A stretch of DNA of 64,000 nucleotides from positions 186,001 through 250,000 of the forward strand of contig NZ_SCWD01000002.1 of NCBI RefSeq assembly GCF_004359515.1. Direction: 5' to 3'. Made by a program: the position numbers and the translations under genes. Under the pieces are notes generated by a model. That model did no database searches. It had not been told where the DNA came from and saw only the letters and a list, made by a program, of their open reading frames with translations. The stretch comes from Macrococcus carouselicus (GTDB lineage Bacteria > Bacillota > Bacilli > Staphylococcales > Staphylococcaceae). Of the stretch, positions 25,658 to 34,398 are shown one piece after another. The stretch's first letter is position 1, and every line of letters begins with the position of its first letter.

Positions 25658-28177
25658 ATGAAAACTATCTTTAAAGCCATCTTATCCCTGATGATGGTAT
25701 TATCATTAGTTCTGTCATTTACCGTTCAAAACGCTCAGGCAGCAGGCAAGTTGATTATCTCAGAATATATCGAAGGCACAGGTTATAACAAAGCAATCGA
25801 AATTTACAATCCGACGATAGAAGCAGTCGATTTATCGACGTACTCACTTGTCAGCTTCATCAATGGTGCAAGCGAGACAACAGGTACGGTTTCAGAACTT
25901 AAATTAAGCGGCACACTTGCTCCAGGCGAAGTGCATGTTATTGCTAATCAGAATGCAGCAGCAGAAATTCTGGCGCAAGCTGATCTGAAGACAGGTTCAA
26001 CAGCCATGAACTTCAATGGTGACGATACACTTGTTTTATTTGAAAATTATAACGCGGCAATTAAAACCGGCGAAGTGAGTGATTCTATCGGTCAGGTAGG
26101 CGTTGACCCAGGTACAGCATTCGGGTCAGCAGCGTCAACGTCGGATATGACACTCGTGCGCACAGCGGATAATCTTGTGGCCGATACAGATGTCCATAAT
26201 ATATATGACCCGGCAGCGCAGTTCGCTGCGTTACCGAAAGATACATTGACCGAACTCGGAACTTTCAGTGCAGAGGTGACACCACCGGCACCAGAAGTTC
26301 CTCAAGCTGAGTATCATGTGAATGTCGTTCGTGTCGTAGACGGTGATACGATCAAGATCACGCCGAACATTATGGGTTCTGATACGATTCGTTTTGTGAA
26401 CATCGATACACCGGAAACTTATCACTTGTCCTCATACGATCCGGCCCTGATTGATACAGACTTGAACCAGAATCAGAAATATCATGGTGAGCAGGCAAAG
26501 AAAGCTTTGAATGATATGTTAGCTGCAGGTACAGCTGTCACTGTGAAAGTTAATCAGGATAATATTACAGATGCTTACGGACGTGTATTAGGTCAAGTCG
26601 TCAGAGAAAGCGATAACCTCAATACAAACCTTGAAATGGTTAAACTCGGAATGGCCTCAACTTACTTCATCTGGCCGGTAGCGAATATGGAAGACTACAA
26701 TATGTTCCAGACTGCAGTGGCAGAAGCACAGGCACAGAACATCGGTATCTGGCAGAAAGAACATCCCCTCCTTGAATTACCGTTTGAATTCAGAGCACGT
26801 TACGATCAGAAGGGCTTACAGCGTTATGTAGGTGATTCAGCGACTAAATTATATTATGCACCTCAGGACTTTGCGAAAGTGCCGGTTGAACATAGAATCT
26901 TCTTCTCACAAGAAGAAGCCATCGCTCAAGGTTATACAGTAGCTCCGGATACAATAGTACCGGCAGAACCTGTTGATGCAGCAGCTGAAGAGATGACCAT
27001 CAAAGAAGCGAGAGAGGCGGGTAAAGGCACAAACGCTATCGTAACAGGAACCGTAACGTATATCGATGGCTATAACATCTATATTCAGGACGAAACAAGC
27101 GGAATGGTAGTCCGCAGTAAAACAGTTAAACCGGTTATTGGTGAGGTCATCACAGCAACCGGTTCAACGACTGAATATTATGGCCTTTACCAAGTTGAAA
27201 CTGAAGATATTAAAGTAGCAGCTCAAAAAACGATTCAGCCTGCAGTCACTGCACTTGACCAGATCGGTGAGGAGACAGAAGCTGAATATATCGCAATTGA
27301 AAAAGTGAAAGTAGAATCAGTCAACACTTATAATGAATACACGGTGACAGATGCAGCAGGTCATCAGTTCCTCGTCAAGACGACAGAGCCACTTGAAATC
27401 GGCGCGACATATGACCGAATCGAAGGTGTCGTCACTTACAGCTTCAATGCTTATAAGTTATTACCTACATCAAGCATCAAAACTGCAGAAGCACCGACGA
27501 CAGAAGTACCGACGACAGAAGCACCGACAACAGAAGTACCGACGACAGAAGCACCGACAACAGAAGGACCGACGACAGAAGGACCGACAACAGAAGCACC
27601 GACAACAGAAGGACCGACAACAGAAGGACCGACGACAGAAGTACCGACAACAGAAGCACCGACGACAGAAGCACCGACAACAGAAGGACCGACGACAGAA
27701 GTACCGACAACAGAAGCACCGACAACAGAAGCACCGACAACAGAAGGACCGACAACAGAAGCACCGACAACAGAAGGACCGACAACAGAAGCACCGACAA
27801 CAGAAGGACCGACAACAGAAGTACCGGCTGTTAAGCACAATGTAAAAGGTTTCGTATTCTTTGATCAGAACAATAACGGTAAATATGACCGACCTGACCG
27901 CAAATTATCTGATGTCAGAATCGATGTCTATCAGAATGGGAACCTTGTGGAAACAGTAAAAACTGACAGACAGGGTCGTTATTCAATCACAGCTGCAGAA
28001 GGCCGTTACATTCTTGATTTCAATGCGCCTGAACATTTGATTGAAACATTACAGAATGCTGCTGAGGAAGCTATTGACTCTGATATCAACGATGGTAAAG
28101 TGACGGTTGATGTAACGAAAGATATGAACGATGTGACAGCCGGCTTTGGCAAAAATGTCGGTAAACTTAGAAAATAA
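25658..28177 (+). CDS. secreted multidomain nuclease: LTD, thermonuclease, OB domain, repeat, B-type domain
   Basis: The 839-residue product starts with a signal peptide cut after AQA near residue 28. A lamin-tail domain follows (about 31-205, LIISEYIEGTGYNKAIEIYN). Residues 219-365 form a staphylococcal-nuclease domain with DGDTIKI, IRFVNIDTPET and AYGRVLG, which hold the calcium and catalytic residues. Residues 447-611 resemble the OB-fold nucleic-acid-binding domain of YhcR-type nucleases. Residues 612-721 are 22 copies of xPTTE. Residues 728-815 resemble SdrD-type B or prealbumin-like domains (FFDQNNNGKYDRPDRKLSDV with calcium-type acidic loops). There is no LPxTG sorting signal or transmembrane end, so the protein is probably released or held non-covalently. 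Likely role: degrade extracellular DNA for nutrients or escape from traps. Confidence 0.87.
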   Translation: MKTIFKAILSLMMVLSLVLSFTVQNAQAAGKLIISEYIEGTGYNKAIEIYNPTIEAVDLSTYSLVSFINGASETTGTVSELKLSGTLAPGEVHVIANQNAAAEILAQADLKTGSTAMNFNGDDTLVLFENYNAAIKTGEVSDSIGQVGVDPGTAFGSAASTSDMTLVRTADNLVADTDVHNIYDPAAQFAALPKDTLTELGTFSAEVTPPAPEVPQAEYHVNVVRVVDGDTIKITPNIMGSDTIRFVNIDTPETYHLSSYDPALIDTDLNQNQKYHGEQAKKALNDMLAAGTAVTVKVNQDNITDAYGRVLGQVVRESDNLNTNLEMVKLGMASTYFIWPVANMEDYNMFQTAVAEAQAQNIGIWQKEHPLLELPFEFRARYDQKGLQRYVGDSATKLYYAPQDFAKVPVEHRIFFSQEEAIAQGYTVAPDTIVPAEPVDAAAEEMTIKEAREAGKGTNAIVTGTVTYIDGYNIYIQDETSGMVVRSKTVKPVIGEVITATGSTTEYYGLYQVETEDIKVAAQKTIQPAVTALDQIGEETEAEYIAIEKVKVESVNTYNEYTVTDAAGHQFLVKTTEPLEIGATYDRIEGVVTYSFNAYKLLPTSSIKTAEAPTTEVPTTEAPTTEVPTTEAPTTEGPTTEGPTTEAPTTEGPTTEGPTTEVPTTEAPTTEAPTTEGPTTEVPTTEAPTTEAPTTEGPTTEAPTTEGPTTEAPTTEGPTTEVPAVKHNVKGFVFFDQNNNGKYDRPDRKLSDVRIDVYQNGNLVETVKTDRQGRYSITAAEGRYILDFNAPEHLIETLQNAAEEAIDSDINDGKVTVDVTKDMNDVTAGFGKNVGKLRK
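27491..27820 (+). repeat. 22 tandem copies of a 15-bp repeat encoding xPTTE
   Basis: Each unit encodes A, V or G followed by PTTE; the first codon varies only at its middle base (GCA, GTA, GGA) and the second threonine region varies only between ACG and ACA at the first threonine codon. The order of first residues is A V A V A G G A G G V A A G V A A G A G A G. The threonine-proline richness suggests an extended stalk. Copy number probably varies between strains. Confidence 0.97.
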
Positions 28178-28192
28178 TATCGTTTTCCGTGA

Positions 28193-28220
28193 GAAAACAC
28201 CTTTTAAGGTGTTTTCTTTT
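28193..28220 (+). terminator. terminator of the nuclease gene
   Basis: GAAAACACC (28193-28201) and GGTGTTTTC (28208-28216) form a 9-bp stem followed by TTTTG. Confidence 0.87.
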
Positions 28221-28255
28221 GTTTTCTTAATTACAATATAATGGAGGTGAGGATA

Positions 28256-28981
28256 ATGAAGTTACAATGGGACCATATTATTCACTATATTGACGGTCTG
28301 TCGTCTTTTCAGTTTCCGGACGCGCTGCTTCAGCTTGTGGAGGGTGGATGTCATGAACAGCTGGGTACGTTCAACCGTCTGAGTTACACGGATCTCAGCT
28401 ATATCGAATATATAGATGTGTTTGATAAAGAGGTGCTGAGAAAGGCTGCAGCGATCGATGAGCAGCGGTTAAGTTTTGCAGCCACTTTAGAGAGAACAGA
28501 TTACGAGGAAGGATGGAAAAGACTTTGTTTCCGGACTGATGATATTGAATCACTCAATGATCATTTTATTTCGTGCGGCTTATCGACAATCGGACCGAGT
28601 AAGATGTCTCGTACCAAACCGGACGGTGAAGTGATCAGCTGGCAGTTGCTCTATATCAATGATGACAGAATGGACCGTGAACTGCCGTTCTTCATCCAGT
28701 GGGGCGAAGATGATGCTTTCCGAGCTGAACAGCTGCAACCCCACTTTCAGTCGGCGCGTGTAGCAGATATAGCGATCATGACGCAAAATAAAAGCCAGTT
28801 CATCCAAAACTGGATGGACTGGTTCAATGCACAATCGAAAGGTAATCAGCTGCTGATTCCTGATGGGCCCACATTCACCCTTCTTGAAGGAGACAGAGAG
28901 CGCATAGAATCCATCACACTCTCAGGTATACAACATCCTTCACTGGAAGTGCACGGTGCCATCTATCATTTTCAGACATAG
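28256..28981 (+). CDS. VOC-superfamily (glyoxalase-like) protein
   Basis: A 241-residue protein that begins WDHIIHYIDG, the usual start of glyoxalase-like VOC domains with a possible metal-binding histidine, and continues with GGCHEQLGTFNRLSY and EYIDVFDKE. This is the two-module layout of the uncharacterised Glyoxalase_3-like group. Substrate unknown. I chose the ATG at 28256 since GGAGGTGAGG precedes it; the ATG at 28241 overlaps that site. Its end overlaps the opposing small membrane protein gene by 10 bases. Confidence 0.78.
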   Translation: MKLQWDHIIHYIDGLSSFQFPDALLQLVEGGCHEQLGTFNRLSYTDLSYIEYIDVFDKEVLRKAAAIDEQRLSFAATLERTDYEEGWKRLCFRTDDIESLNDHFISCGLSTIGPSKMSRTKPDGEVISWQLLYINDDRMDRELPFFIQWGEDDAFRAEQLQPHFQSARVADIAIMTQNKSQFIQNWMDWFNAQSKGNQLLIPDGPTFTLLEGDRERIESITLSGIQHPSLEVHGAIYHFQT

Positions 28982-29226
28982 ACATAGTGGTAGATATGCA
29001 GCACGATAAGTGAAATATGATAAGCAGCAATCAAAAGTGTTATAATAGCGAACGTAAAGTTAAGTTGATCTCTGCGTACAATCAGAAAGAGCACACTGAT
29101 AATTAATGCAAGAGCTGCAACGATGATATGAACATCAATATGGTCAACCGATTGATGACCTTGCATCAAAAAGATGAACACCAGATTAACCAGAGAAACG
29201 ACAGCAAGCAGTATATTTTTAAACAT
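28972..29226 (-). CDS. 84-residue membrane protein (hypothetical)
   Basis: Three predicted membrane helices cover most of the protein (about residues 3-21, 31-49 and 57-78), with a basic RRDQ turn between the last two. No family recognised. AAAGAGG precedes the ATG. It converges with the VOC gene and overlaps its last 10 bases, and it diverges from femX. Confidence 0.7.
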   Translation of the reverse strand: MFKNILLAVVSLVNLVFIFLMQGHQSVDHIDVHIIVAALALIISVLFLIVRRDQLNFTFAIITLLIAAYHISLIVLHIYHYVYV

Positions 29227-29306
29227 AGAGACCTCTTTCTTTATTTAATGAGGTCATTATATCAAATAAGAAGTGAAGATGCTTGATATATGAAAGGAAG
29301 AGAACA

Positions 29307-30551
29307 ATGACAGTTGAACGTTTGACAATAACAGACGAAACGCACGATGCTTTTGTAAAGGCACATCCACATGGTGACCTGCTGCAGCTATCGAAATGGG
29401 GAGAAGTCAAAAAATCAGCCGGCTGGACCAGCAGACGCATCGCAGTGGGGAGAAACGGTGAAGTGGCCGGGGTCGCACAGCTGCTCTTCAAGAAAGTGCC
29501 GAGACTGCCTTATACGCTGTGCTATGCTTCAAGAGGATTTGTCTGTGATTATCGGGACCACGAAGTAGTTGAGGCACTGCTTGCACAGGCGGTTGAAGTG
29601 GCACGGTCAGAACGGGCTTATTCTATCAAAATCGATCCGGATGTTGAAGTGACTGAAGTGGCCGGACTGGTTGATTATATGGAGTCCATCGGCTTTAAGC
29701 ATAAAGGCTTTGAAGATGGTCTCAGCAAAAACTATATTCAGCCGCGTATGACGATGATCACAAATATCGACCAGAATGATGAGGGCCTGATCAAGAGCTT
29801 TGAGCGTAACAACCGTTCACGTGTCAAACTCAGTCAGAAAAAAGGGACGAATGCCTATATCGCCGGTCGTGAAGACTTGCAGATTTTTGCAGATCTGATG
29901 CAGGAGACCGGATCGAGAGACGGCTTTCTGACACGTGATGTTTCGTATTTCCAGAACATTTATGATGCACTTAATCCGGATGGCGACGCAGAACTGGTGC
30001 TGGTGAAACTTGTACCGGGTGAAGTGCTGCCAAAACTGCACGAAGAATATAAAACACGCGCAGAGAAAAAAGAACGACTGGGACAGAAAGAGAAGAGCCA
30101 GAAAATTGACAATCAGCTAAAAGATCTTGAAATTCAGATGACTAAGCTGCAGAAGCAGATTGATGAACTGACGGAAATGGAGAAAACAAATCCGGAAGGA
30201 AAAGTGCTGTCGGGCGCCATTCTGACATTCTCAGGTCATAAAGCTTATTATCTGTACGGAGCATCAAGCAACGAATACCGTGACTATCTGCCGAACTATA
30301 ATATGCAGCTCTCAATGATGTGCTATGCACGTGAAAAAGGGGCGAAGACCTATGATTTCGGAGGCACGAGCAATCACCCTGACAAAGATTCAGAGTATTT
30401 CGGTCTCTGGCAGTTTAAGAAGATGTGGGGAACGAGACTCAGCGCGAAAATCGGTGAATTTGATTATGTCCTGAATCCTTATGTATATCAGCTGATTGAA
30501 CAGGTGAAACCACGAGTCATGAACTTCAGAAGAAAATTAGGCCGCAGATAA
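29307..30551 (+). CDS. femX: FemX (FmhB), lipid II:glycine glycyltransferase
   Basis: FemX adds the first residue of the peptidoglycan interpeptide bridge to lipid II, using charged tRNA, on the inner face of the membrane; it is essential in Staphylococcus aureus. The 414-residue protein follows that sequence closely: HPHGDLLQLSKWGEVK at the start, a first acyltransferase-like domain, a coiled-coil arm near residues 238-292, and LYGASSNEYRDYLPNYNMQ plus YDFGGTSNHPDKDSEYFGLW in the second domain. AAGGAAGAG precedes the ATG at 29307; an upstream in-frame ATG at 29289 is less well placed. The glycine or other amino-acid specificity cannot be read. Confidence 0.92.
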   Translation: MTVERLTITDETHDAFVKAHPHGDLLQLSKWGEVKKSAGWTSRRIAVGRNGEVAGVAQLLFKKVPRLPYTLCYASRGFVCDYRDHEVVEALLAQAVEVARSERAYSIKIDPDVEVTEVAGLVDYMESIGFKHKGFEDGLSKNYIQPRMTMITNIDQNDEGLIKSFERNNRSRVKLSQKKGTNAYIAGREDLQIFADLMQETGSRDGFLTRDVSYFQNIYDALNPDGDAELVLVKLVPGEVLPKLHEEYKTRAEKKERLGQKEKSQKIDNQLKDLEIQMTKLQKQIDELTEMEKTNPEGKVLSGAILTFSGHKAYYLYGASSNEYRDYLPNYNMQLSMMCYAREKGAKTYDFGGTSNHPDKDSEYFGLWQFKKMWGTRLSAKIGEFDYVLNPYVYQLIEQVKPRVMNFRRKLGRR

Positions 30552-30585
30552 AAGAGTCACATCCAGCTGGATGAGACTCTTTTAG
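30550..30585. terminator. bidirectional terminator between femX and a small membrane protein gene
   Basis: AAAGAGTC-A-CATCC and GGATG-A-GACTCTTTT form a long stem with loop AGCT, flanked by A- and T-runs. Confidence 0.9.
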
Positions 30586-30869
30586 CGTATATCGAGATAA
30601 AGAAACGGATTAAAAAAAGTGGTATAGAGCAGAAAAATCAAACTGACTGAACTGCTGATGGTCAGCAGGATGGTAAGAATACGATAGGGAAGGTCTTTTT
30701 CGCTCAGATTTAGTTTGGAGAAATGGTAGCGCAGTCCGATAAACAATGAAATCAGACAGAATATAATCCAGAAGTAGCTGGTGAAGAAAATAATACCGCT
30801 ATTGATGAAATAACCCGCTACTAATACGATGTGCATTAAGATTGATAATAGCATCAGAACTTTTTGCAT
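30582..30869 (-). CDS. 95-residue membrane protein (hypothetical)
   Basis: Three hydrophobic helices (about residues 4-24, 26-46 and 65-88) with a basic linker (RYHFSKLNLSEKD) between the second and third. No family recognised. GGAGGGA lies before the ATG. It is transcribed away from the RND gene. Confidence 0.68.
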   Translation of the reverse strand: MQKVLMLLSILMHIVLVAGYFINSGIIFFTSYFWIIFCLISLFIGLRYHFSKLNLSEKDLPYRILTILLTISSSVSLIFLLYTTFFNPFLYLDIR

Positions 30870-30932
30870 CTAATCCCTCCATTCTTATTCATTTTAATGT
30901 AAAAATTGAAGAAGTGATAGCGAAATATAGAA

Positions 30933-30961
30933 TTGGACAACAATATGCAAAAGAATGATAA
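30933..30961 (+). promoter_or_regulatory. probable sigma-A promoter of the RND gene
   Basis: TTGGAC (30933-30938), 17-base spacer, TGATAA (30956-30961), 81 bases before the GTG start. Confidence 0.5.
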
Positions 30962-31041
30962 AATCTGGGTTTGATTATTAGTAATGTAAAAATATTTAAG
31001 CTATATTACTTATAGAGAACGAATTATTTAGGAGGCAAGTT

Positions 31042-34000
31042 GTGATAAAGAAAATTATTGATTTCTCGTTACATAACAAACTGGCACTCTGGCTGATGAC
31101 ATTGTTACTTGCAGTGGCGGGTATTTATTCAGCTATGACGATGAAGGAAGAGATGTTACCTAGTATATCTTCACCCGTGCTGACCGTCACGACACCATAT
31201 CCAGGTGCAACACCGGAAGCAGTGCTTGAGAATGTCACTGACCCGATTGAGAAGAAAGTGAAAAGTATGGAAGGGGTTGACACTGTATCCAGTCAGTCGA
31301 TGCAGAATGCTTCGGCAATCACCCTGCAGTACGATTTCGGCACAGATATGGATAAAGCCGAAAAAGATGTCCAGGAAGCGATAGATTCACTCGATTTACC
31401 CGAGAGCGTTCAGGATACTAAAATCGATCGTATCTCCATGTATACATTCCCGATCATCAGCTACTCATTTTCAAATGATGACAATGATATTAAAGCACTG
31501 ACTGAAAAGATTAAGGATGATCTGATTCCGCAGCTTGAGGGAGTGGAAGGCGTTTCAAGCGTCTCATTCTCAGGACAGGAAGTAGAACAGGTTGAACTTC
31601 AGTTTGATGACAAGAAACTGGCGGACAAAGGTCTGACTGAAGAATCTGTTCTCCAGTTCATTAAAGGTGCAACAGCCAATGCGCCCCTCGGCCTATACAC
31701 GTTCGGCAACGATCTGAAATCCATTATAGTGGATGGGCAGTTCACCTCAGTTGATGCACTGAGATCACTGAAAATTCCAGCCACAGGCAAACAGACCGGG
31801 GCAGGTACTGCAGCCCAGCAGGCACCCGGGCAGGCACAAGCACAGATGACGCCTGAACAGGCTGAAGCAATAGCTGAGAAAATGAGAAATGCTAAAATAC
31901 CGACAGTTGAACTCAGTGATATCGCAACAATTAAAAAAGTTGAAAGTCGTGAATCCATTTCTAAGACGAACGGTAATGATTCATTAAGTATCCAGCTTGT
32001 TAAGTCTGACAATGCCAATACAGTCAGCGTAGCCAATGACGCTAAAGAAATCGTTGATGGTTATGTCAAAGAGAATAAAGACCTCAACGCACTGCTGATG
32101 ATGGACCAGGCTAAACCGATTCAGGATTCGATCAAGACGATGGTGGAAAAAGCAGTCATCGGTGCCATTTTCGCAGTCATCATGATTCTTATCTTCTTAC
32201 GTAATATTCGTTCTACCTTTATCGCAGTCGTGTCTATTCCAATGTCCATTCTGATTGCGCTCTTAATTCTTAAGCAGTTAGGCGTCACACTGAATATTAT
32301 GACGCTCGGTGCTATGACTGTTGCGATCGGTCGTGTGATCGATGACTCTATCGTCGTAATCGAGAATATTTTCCGGAGAATGTCACTTAAGAATGAACGC
32401 CTTCAAGGTGCTGCGCTGATTGCTGACGCAACTCGTGAGATGTTCATTCCGATTATGTCATCAACGATGGTGACAATTGCTGTATTCCTCCCGCTTGCGC
32501 TCGTATCAGGTTCTATCGGTGAACTGTTCCGTCCGTTCGCACTGACAGTCGTGTTCGCCTTGCTGGCATCACTCCTGATTGCCATCACGATAGTACCCAT
32601 GCTTGCTCATATATTCTTCCGTAACAGCATCAGAGGCCATCACGACGAAAAACCAGGCCGCATCGCGCACTTCTACCGCAATGTTCTTGAATGGTGTCTC
32701 AACCATAAGTGGGTGGTTGCTTTACTGAGTACATTGCTGCTTGCCGGCAGTCTGATGCTTACACCATTTGTAGGAACCTCATTCATCTCAACAGGTGAAG
32801 ATAAAATGCTTGCACTCACTTATAAACCTGAACCAGGTGAGACGGAGGAAGAAGTGGTCGCACATGGTGATGAAATTCAGAAAGTGCTTGCCAAAAATAA
32901 ACACGTTAATAATATTCAATACTCAGTTGGTGGTAAAAACCCATTCAGTCCGGTTGCTTCAAATGATATGGCCATGATGGTTGAGTATGATAAAGATACG
33001 CCGGACTGGGGTGAGGAACCGGAAAAAGTACTGAATAAGATTGCCACGTTCAATCATCCCGGCTCATGGAAGAATCAGGACTTCGCAACAGGTGGTGCTT
33101 CTAATTCGGTATCAGTATCTGTGATAGGGCCTTCAACGAAAGATATCCGTAAAACCGTGCAGGACGTCGAAGAGGTAATGAATGAACAGAAGACATTATC
33201 AAATGTCAATTCATCTCTTTCTAAAAGCTACGAAGAGTATACAATCAAGGTGGACCAGAACAAACTGGCTGAAAGAGGTCTGACGGCAGGACAGGTTGCC
33301 ATGAAACTCAATGAGCATTCACTTGGTACAGTCGTCACTAAGGTCGGAAAAACAGGAAATTCCACAGATGTTATTCTGACGAAAGGTCAGGAGACAAATT
33401 GGACCGAAGCCAAACTTGAGAATACGACACTCACATCACCGACAGGTAAAGAGATTAAGCTGAGCGATATTGCTCAAATTGAAAAAGGTGAGTCTTCAGA
33501 TACAATTATGCGTAAGAATGGAGATATATCTGCTACTGTAGACGGTAAGATCAAAGCGGATGATGTCGGTAAAACGACTGCTGAAGTATCAAAAGCACTT
33601 GAAAAAATCGATAAACCTGACAATGTTAGTATCAAGGTTGGGGGCACAAGTGAAGATATCGGTGAAAGTTTCTCACAACTAGGTCTTGCTATGCTTGCTG
33701 CTATCGGTATCGTCTACTTGATCCTGGTACTGACCTTCAAGGGCGGACTTGCACCGCTTGCCATCCTGTTTTCGTTACCATTCACAATCACCGGTGTGAT
33801 CGTCGGTCTGCTGTTATCAGGAGAAACCTTATCTGTACCTTCGATGATTGGTCTGTTGATGCTGATTGGTATCGTTGTAACAAACGCCATTGTACTGGTC
33901 GACCGGGTCATCCATATGGAAGATAGAGGTCTGTCGACCCGTGAGGCTTTACTCGAGGCAGCTTCGACCCGTGTCCGTCCGATTCTGATGACGGCACTGG

Positions 34001-34197
34001 CAACTGTTGGGGCCTTGTCTCCACTGCTTATCGGTGGTGACGGTTCCGTCCTGATCAGTAAGGCGCTTGGTGTAACAGTGATCGGTGGACTGGTTTCATC
34101 GACACTGCTGACATTACTGGTTGTACCTGTAGTCTATGAAGTGCTGATGAAAATCAAGAATAGACGTCGTCGTTCTGAAGTGACTGAGGTCAGATAA
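31042..34197 (+). CDS. RND-family exporter (AcrB/SwrC type)
   Basis: A 1051-residue proton-driven pump. An N-terminal helix (residues 11-31) is followed by a large extracytoplasmic domain starting with EEMLPSISSPVLTVTTPYPGATPE, a block of five helices with GAMTVAIGRVIDDSIVVIENIF (proton-relay aspartates), a second helix and loop, and a final six-helix block with MLIGIVVTNAIVLVDRV. A proline- and glutamine-rich insert lies near residues 252-276. Gram-positive homologues such as SwrC export surfactants, and the adjacency to femX is also seen in staphylococci. Start is GTG with GGAGG. No adaptor protein or outer-membrane factor gene is present, as usual here. Substrate unknown. Confidence 0.88.
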   Translation: MIKKIIDFSLHNKLALWLMTLLLAVAGIYSAMTMKEEMLPSISSPVLTVTTPYPGATPEAVLENVTDPIEKKVKSMEGVDTVSSQSMQNASAITLQYDFGTDMDKAEKDVQEAIDSLDLPESVQDTKIDRISMYTFPIISYSFSNDDNDIKALTEKIKDDLIPQLEGVEGVSSVSFSGQEVEQVELQFDDKKLADKGLTEESVLQFIKGATANAPLGLYTFGNDLKSIIVDGQFTSVDALRSLKIPATGKQTGAGTAAQQAPGQAQAQMTPEQAEAIAEKMRNAKIPTVELSDIATIKKVESRESISKTNGNDSLSIQLVKSDNANTVSVANDAKEIVDGYVKENKDLNALLMMDQAKPIQDSIKTMVEKAVIGAIFAVIMILIFLRNIRSTFIAVVSIPMSILIALLILKQLGVTLNIMTLGAMTVAIGRVIDDSIVVIENIFRRMSLKNERLQGAALIADATREMFIPIMSSTMVTIAVFLPLALVSGSIGELFRPFALTVVFALLASLLIAITIVPMLAHIFFRNSIRGHHDEKPGRIAHFYRNVLEWCLNHKWVVALLSTLLLAGSLMLTPFVGTSFISTGEDKMLALTYKPEPGETEEEVVAHGDEIQKVLAKNKHVNNIQYSVGGKNPFSPVASNDMAMMVEYDKDTPDWGEEPEKVLNKIATFNHPGSWKNQDFATGGASNSVSVSVIGPSTKDIRKTVQDVEEVMNEQKTLSNVNSSLSKSYEEYTIKVDQNKLAERGLTAGQVAMKLNEHSLGTVVTKVGKTGNSTDVILTKGQETNWTEAKLENTTLTSPTGKEIKLSDIAQIEKGESSDTIMRKNGDISATVDGKIKADDVGKTTAEVSKALEKIDKPDNVSIKVGGTSEDIGESFSQLGLAMLAAIGIVYLILVLTFKGGLAPLAILFSLPFTITGVIVGLLLSGETLSVPSMIGLLMLIGIVVTNAIVLVDRVIHMEDRGLSTREALLEAASTRVRPILMTALATVGALSPLLIGGDGSVLISKALGVTVIGGLVSSTLLTLLVVPVVYEVLMKIKNRRRRSEVTEVR

Positions 34198-34201
34198 AAT
34201 A

Positions 34202-34230
34202 TTGACCCCGGGCTTTAGAAGGATTATAGT
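34202..34230 (+). promoter_or_regulatory. sigma-A promoter for the SAM riboswitch transcript
   Basis: TTGACC (34202-34207), 17-base spacer and TATAGT (34225-34230), 14 bases before the first stem of the aptamer. Confidence 0.75.
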
Positions 34231-34243
34231 AAAAATAATTCAA

Positions 34244-34379
34244 TAACTTATTCAGAGAGATGGAGGGACTGGCCCATTGAAATCTCAGCAACCGGCAGCT
34301 GCACGGTGCTAATTCCAGCAAGCGGATGCTTGATAGATAAGTGACAGATGTCATCGCTATTAAGCGGTGACATTTTTTT
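34244..34379 (+). promoter_or_regulatory. SAM-I (S-box) riboswitch with terminator
   Basis: The conserved S-box core is present: ACTTAT at 34246 pairing with ATAAGT at 34337, AGAGAGATGGAGGGACTGGC, ATGAAATCTCAGCAACC-type text (here TTGAAATCTCAGCAACC) and GGTGCTAATTCCAGCAAG. An 11-bp terminator hairpin (ATGTCATCGCT with its partner to 34373) and a T-run at 34373-34379 follow. High S-adenosylmethionine should therefore end transcription before the aminotransferase gene. Confidence 0.96.
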
Positions 34380-34398
34380 ATGGGGAGGAAGGCGACAG

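Noticed and set aside
27491-27820. Possible CRISPR or minisatellite array.
   Set aside because: Units are contiguous with no spacers and stay in the coding frame.
27451-27840. Three long open frames on the minus strand (cysteine/arginine-rich, valine/glycine-rich, leucine/serine-rich) plus a second plus-strand frame.
   Set aside because: They are opposite or shifted readings of the 15-base repeat, which has no stop in those phases. Their composition is an artefact of the repeat and they have no ribosome binding sites.
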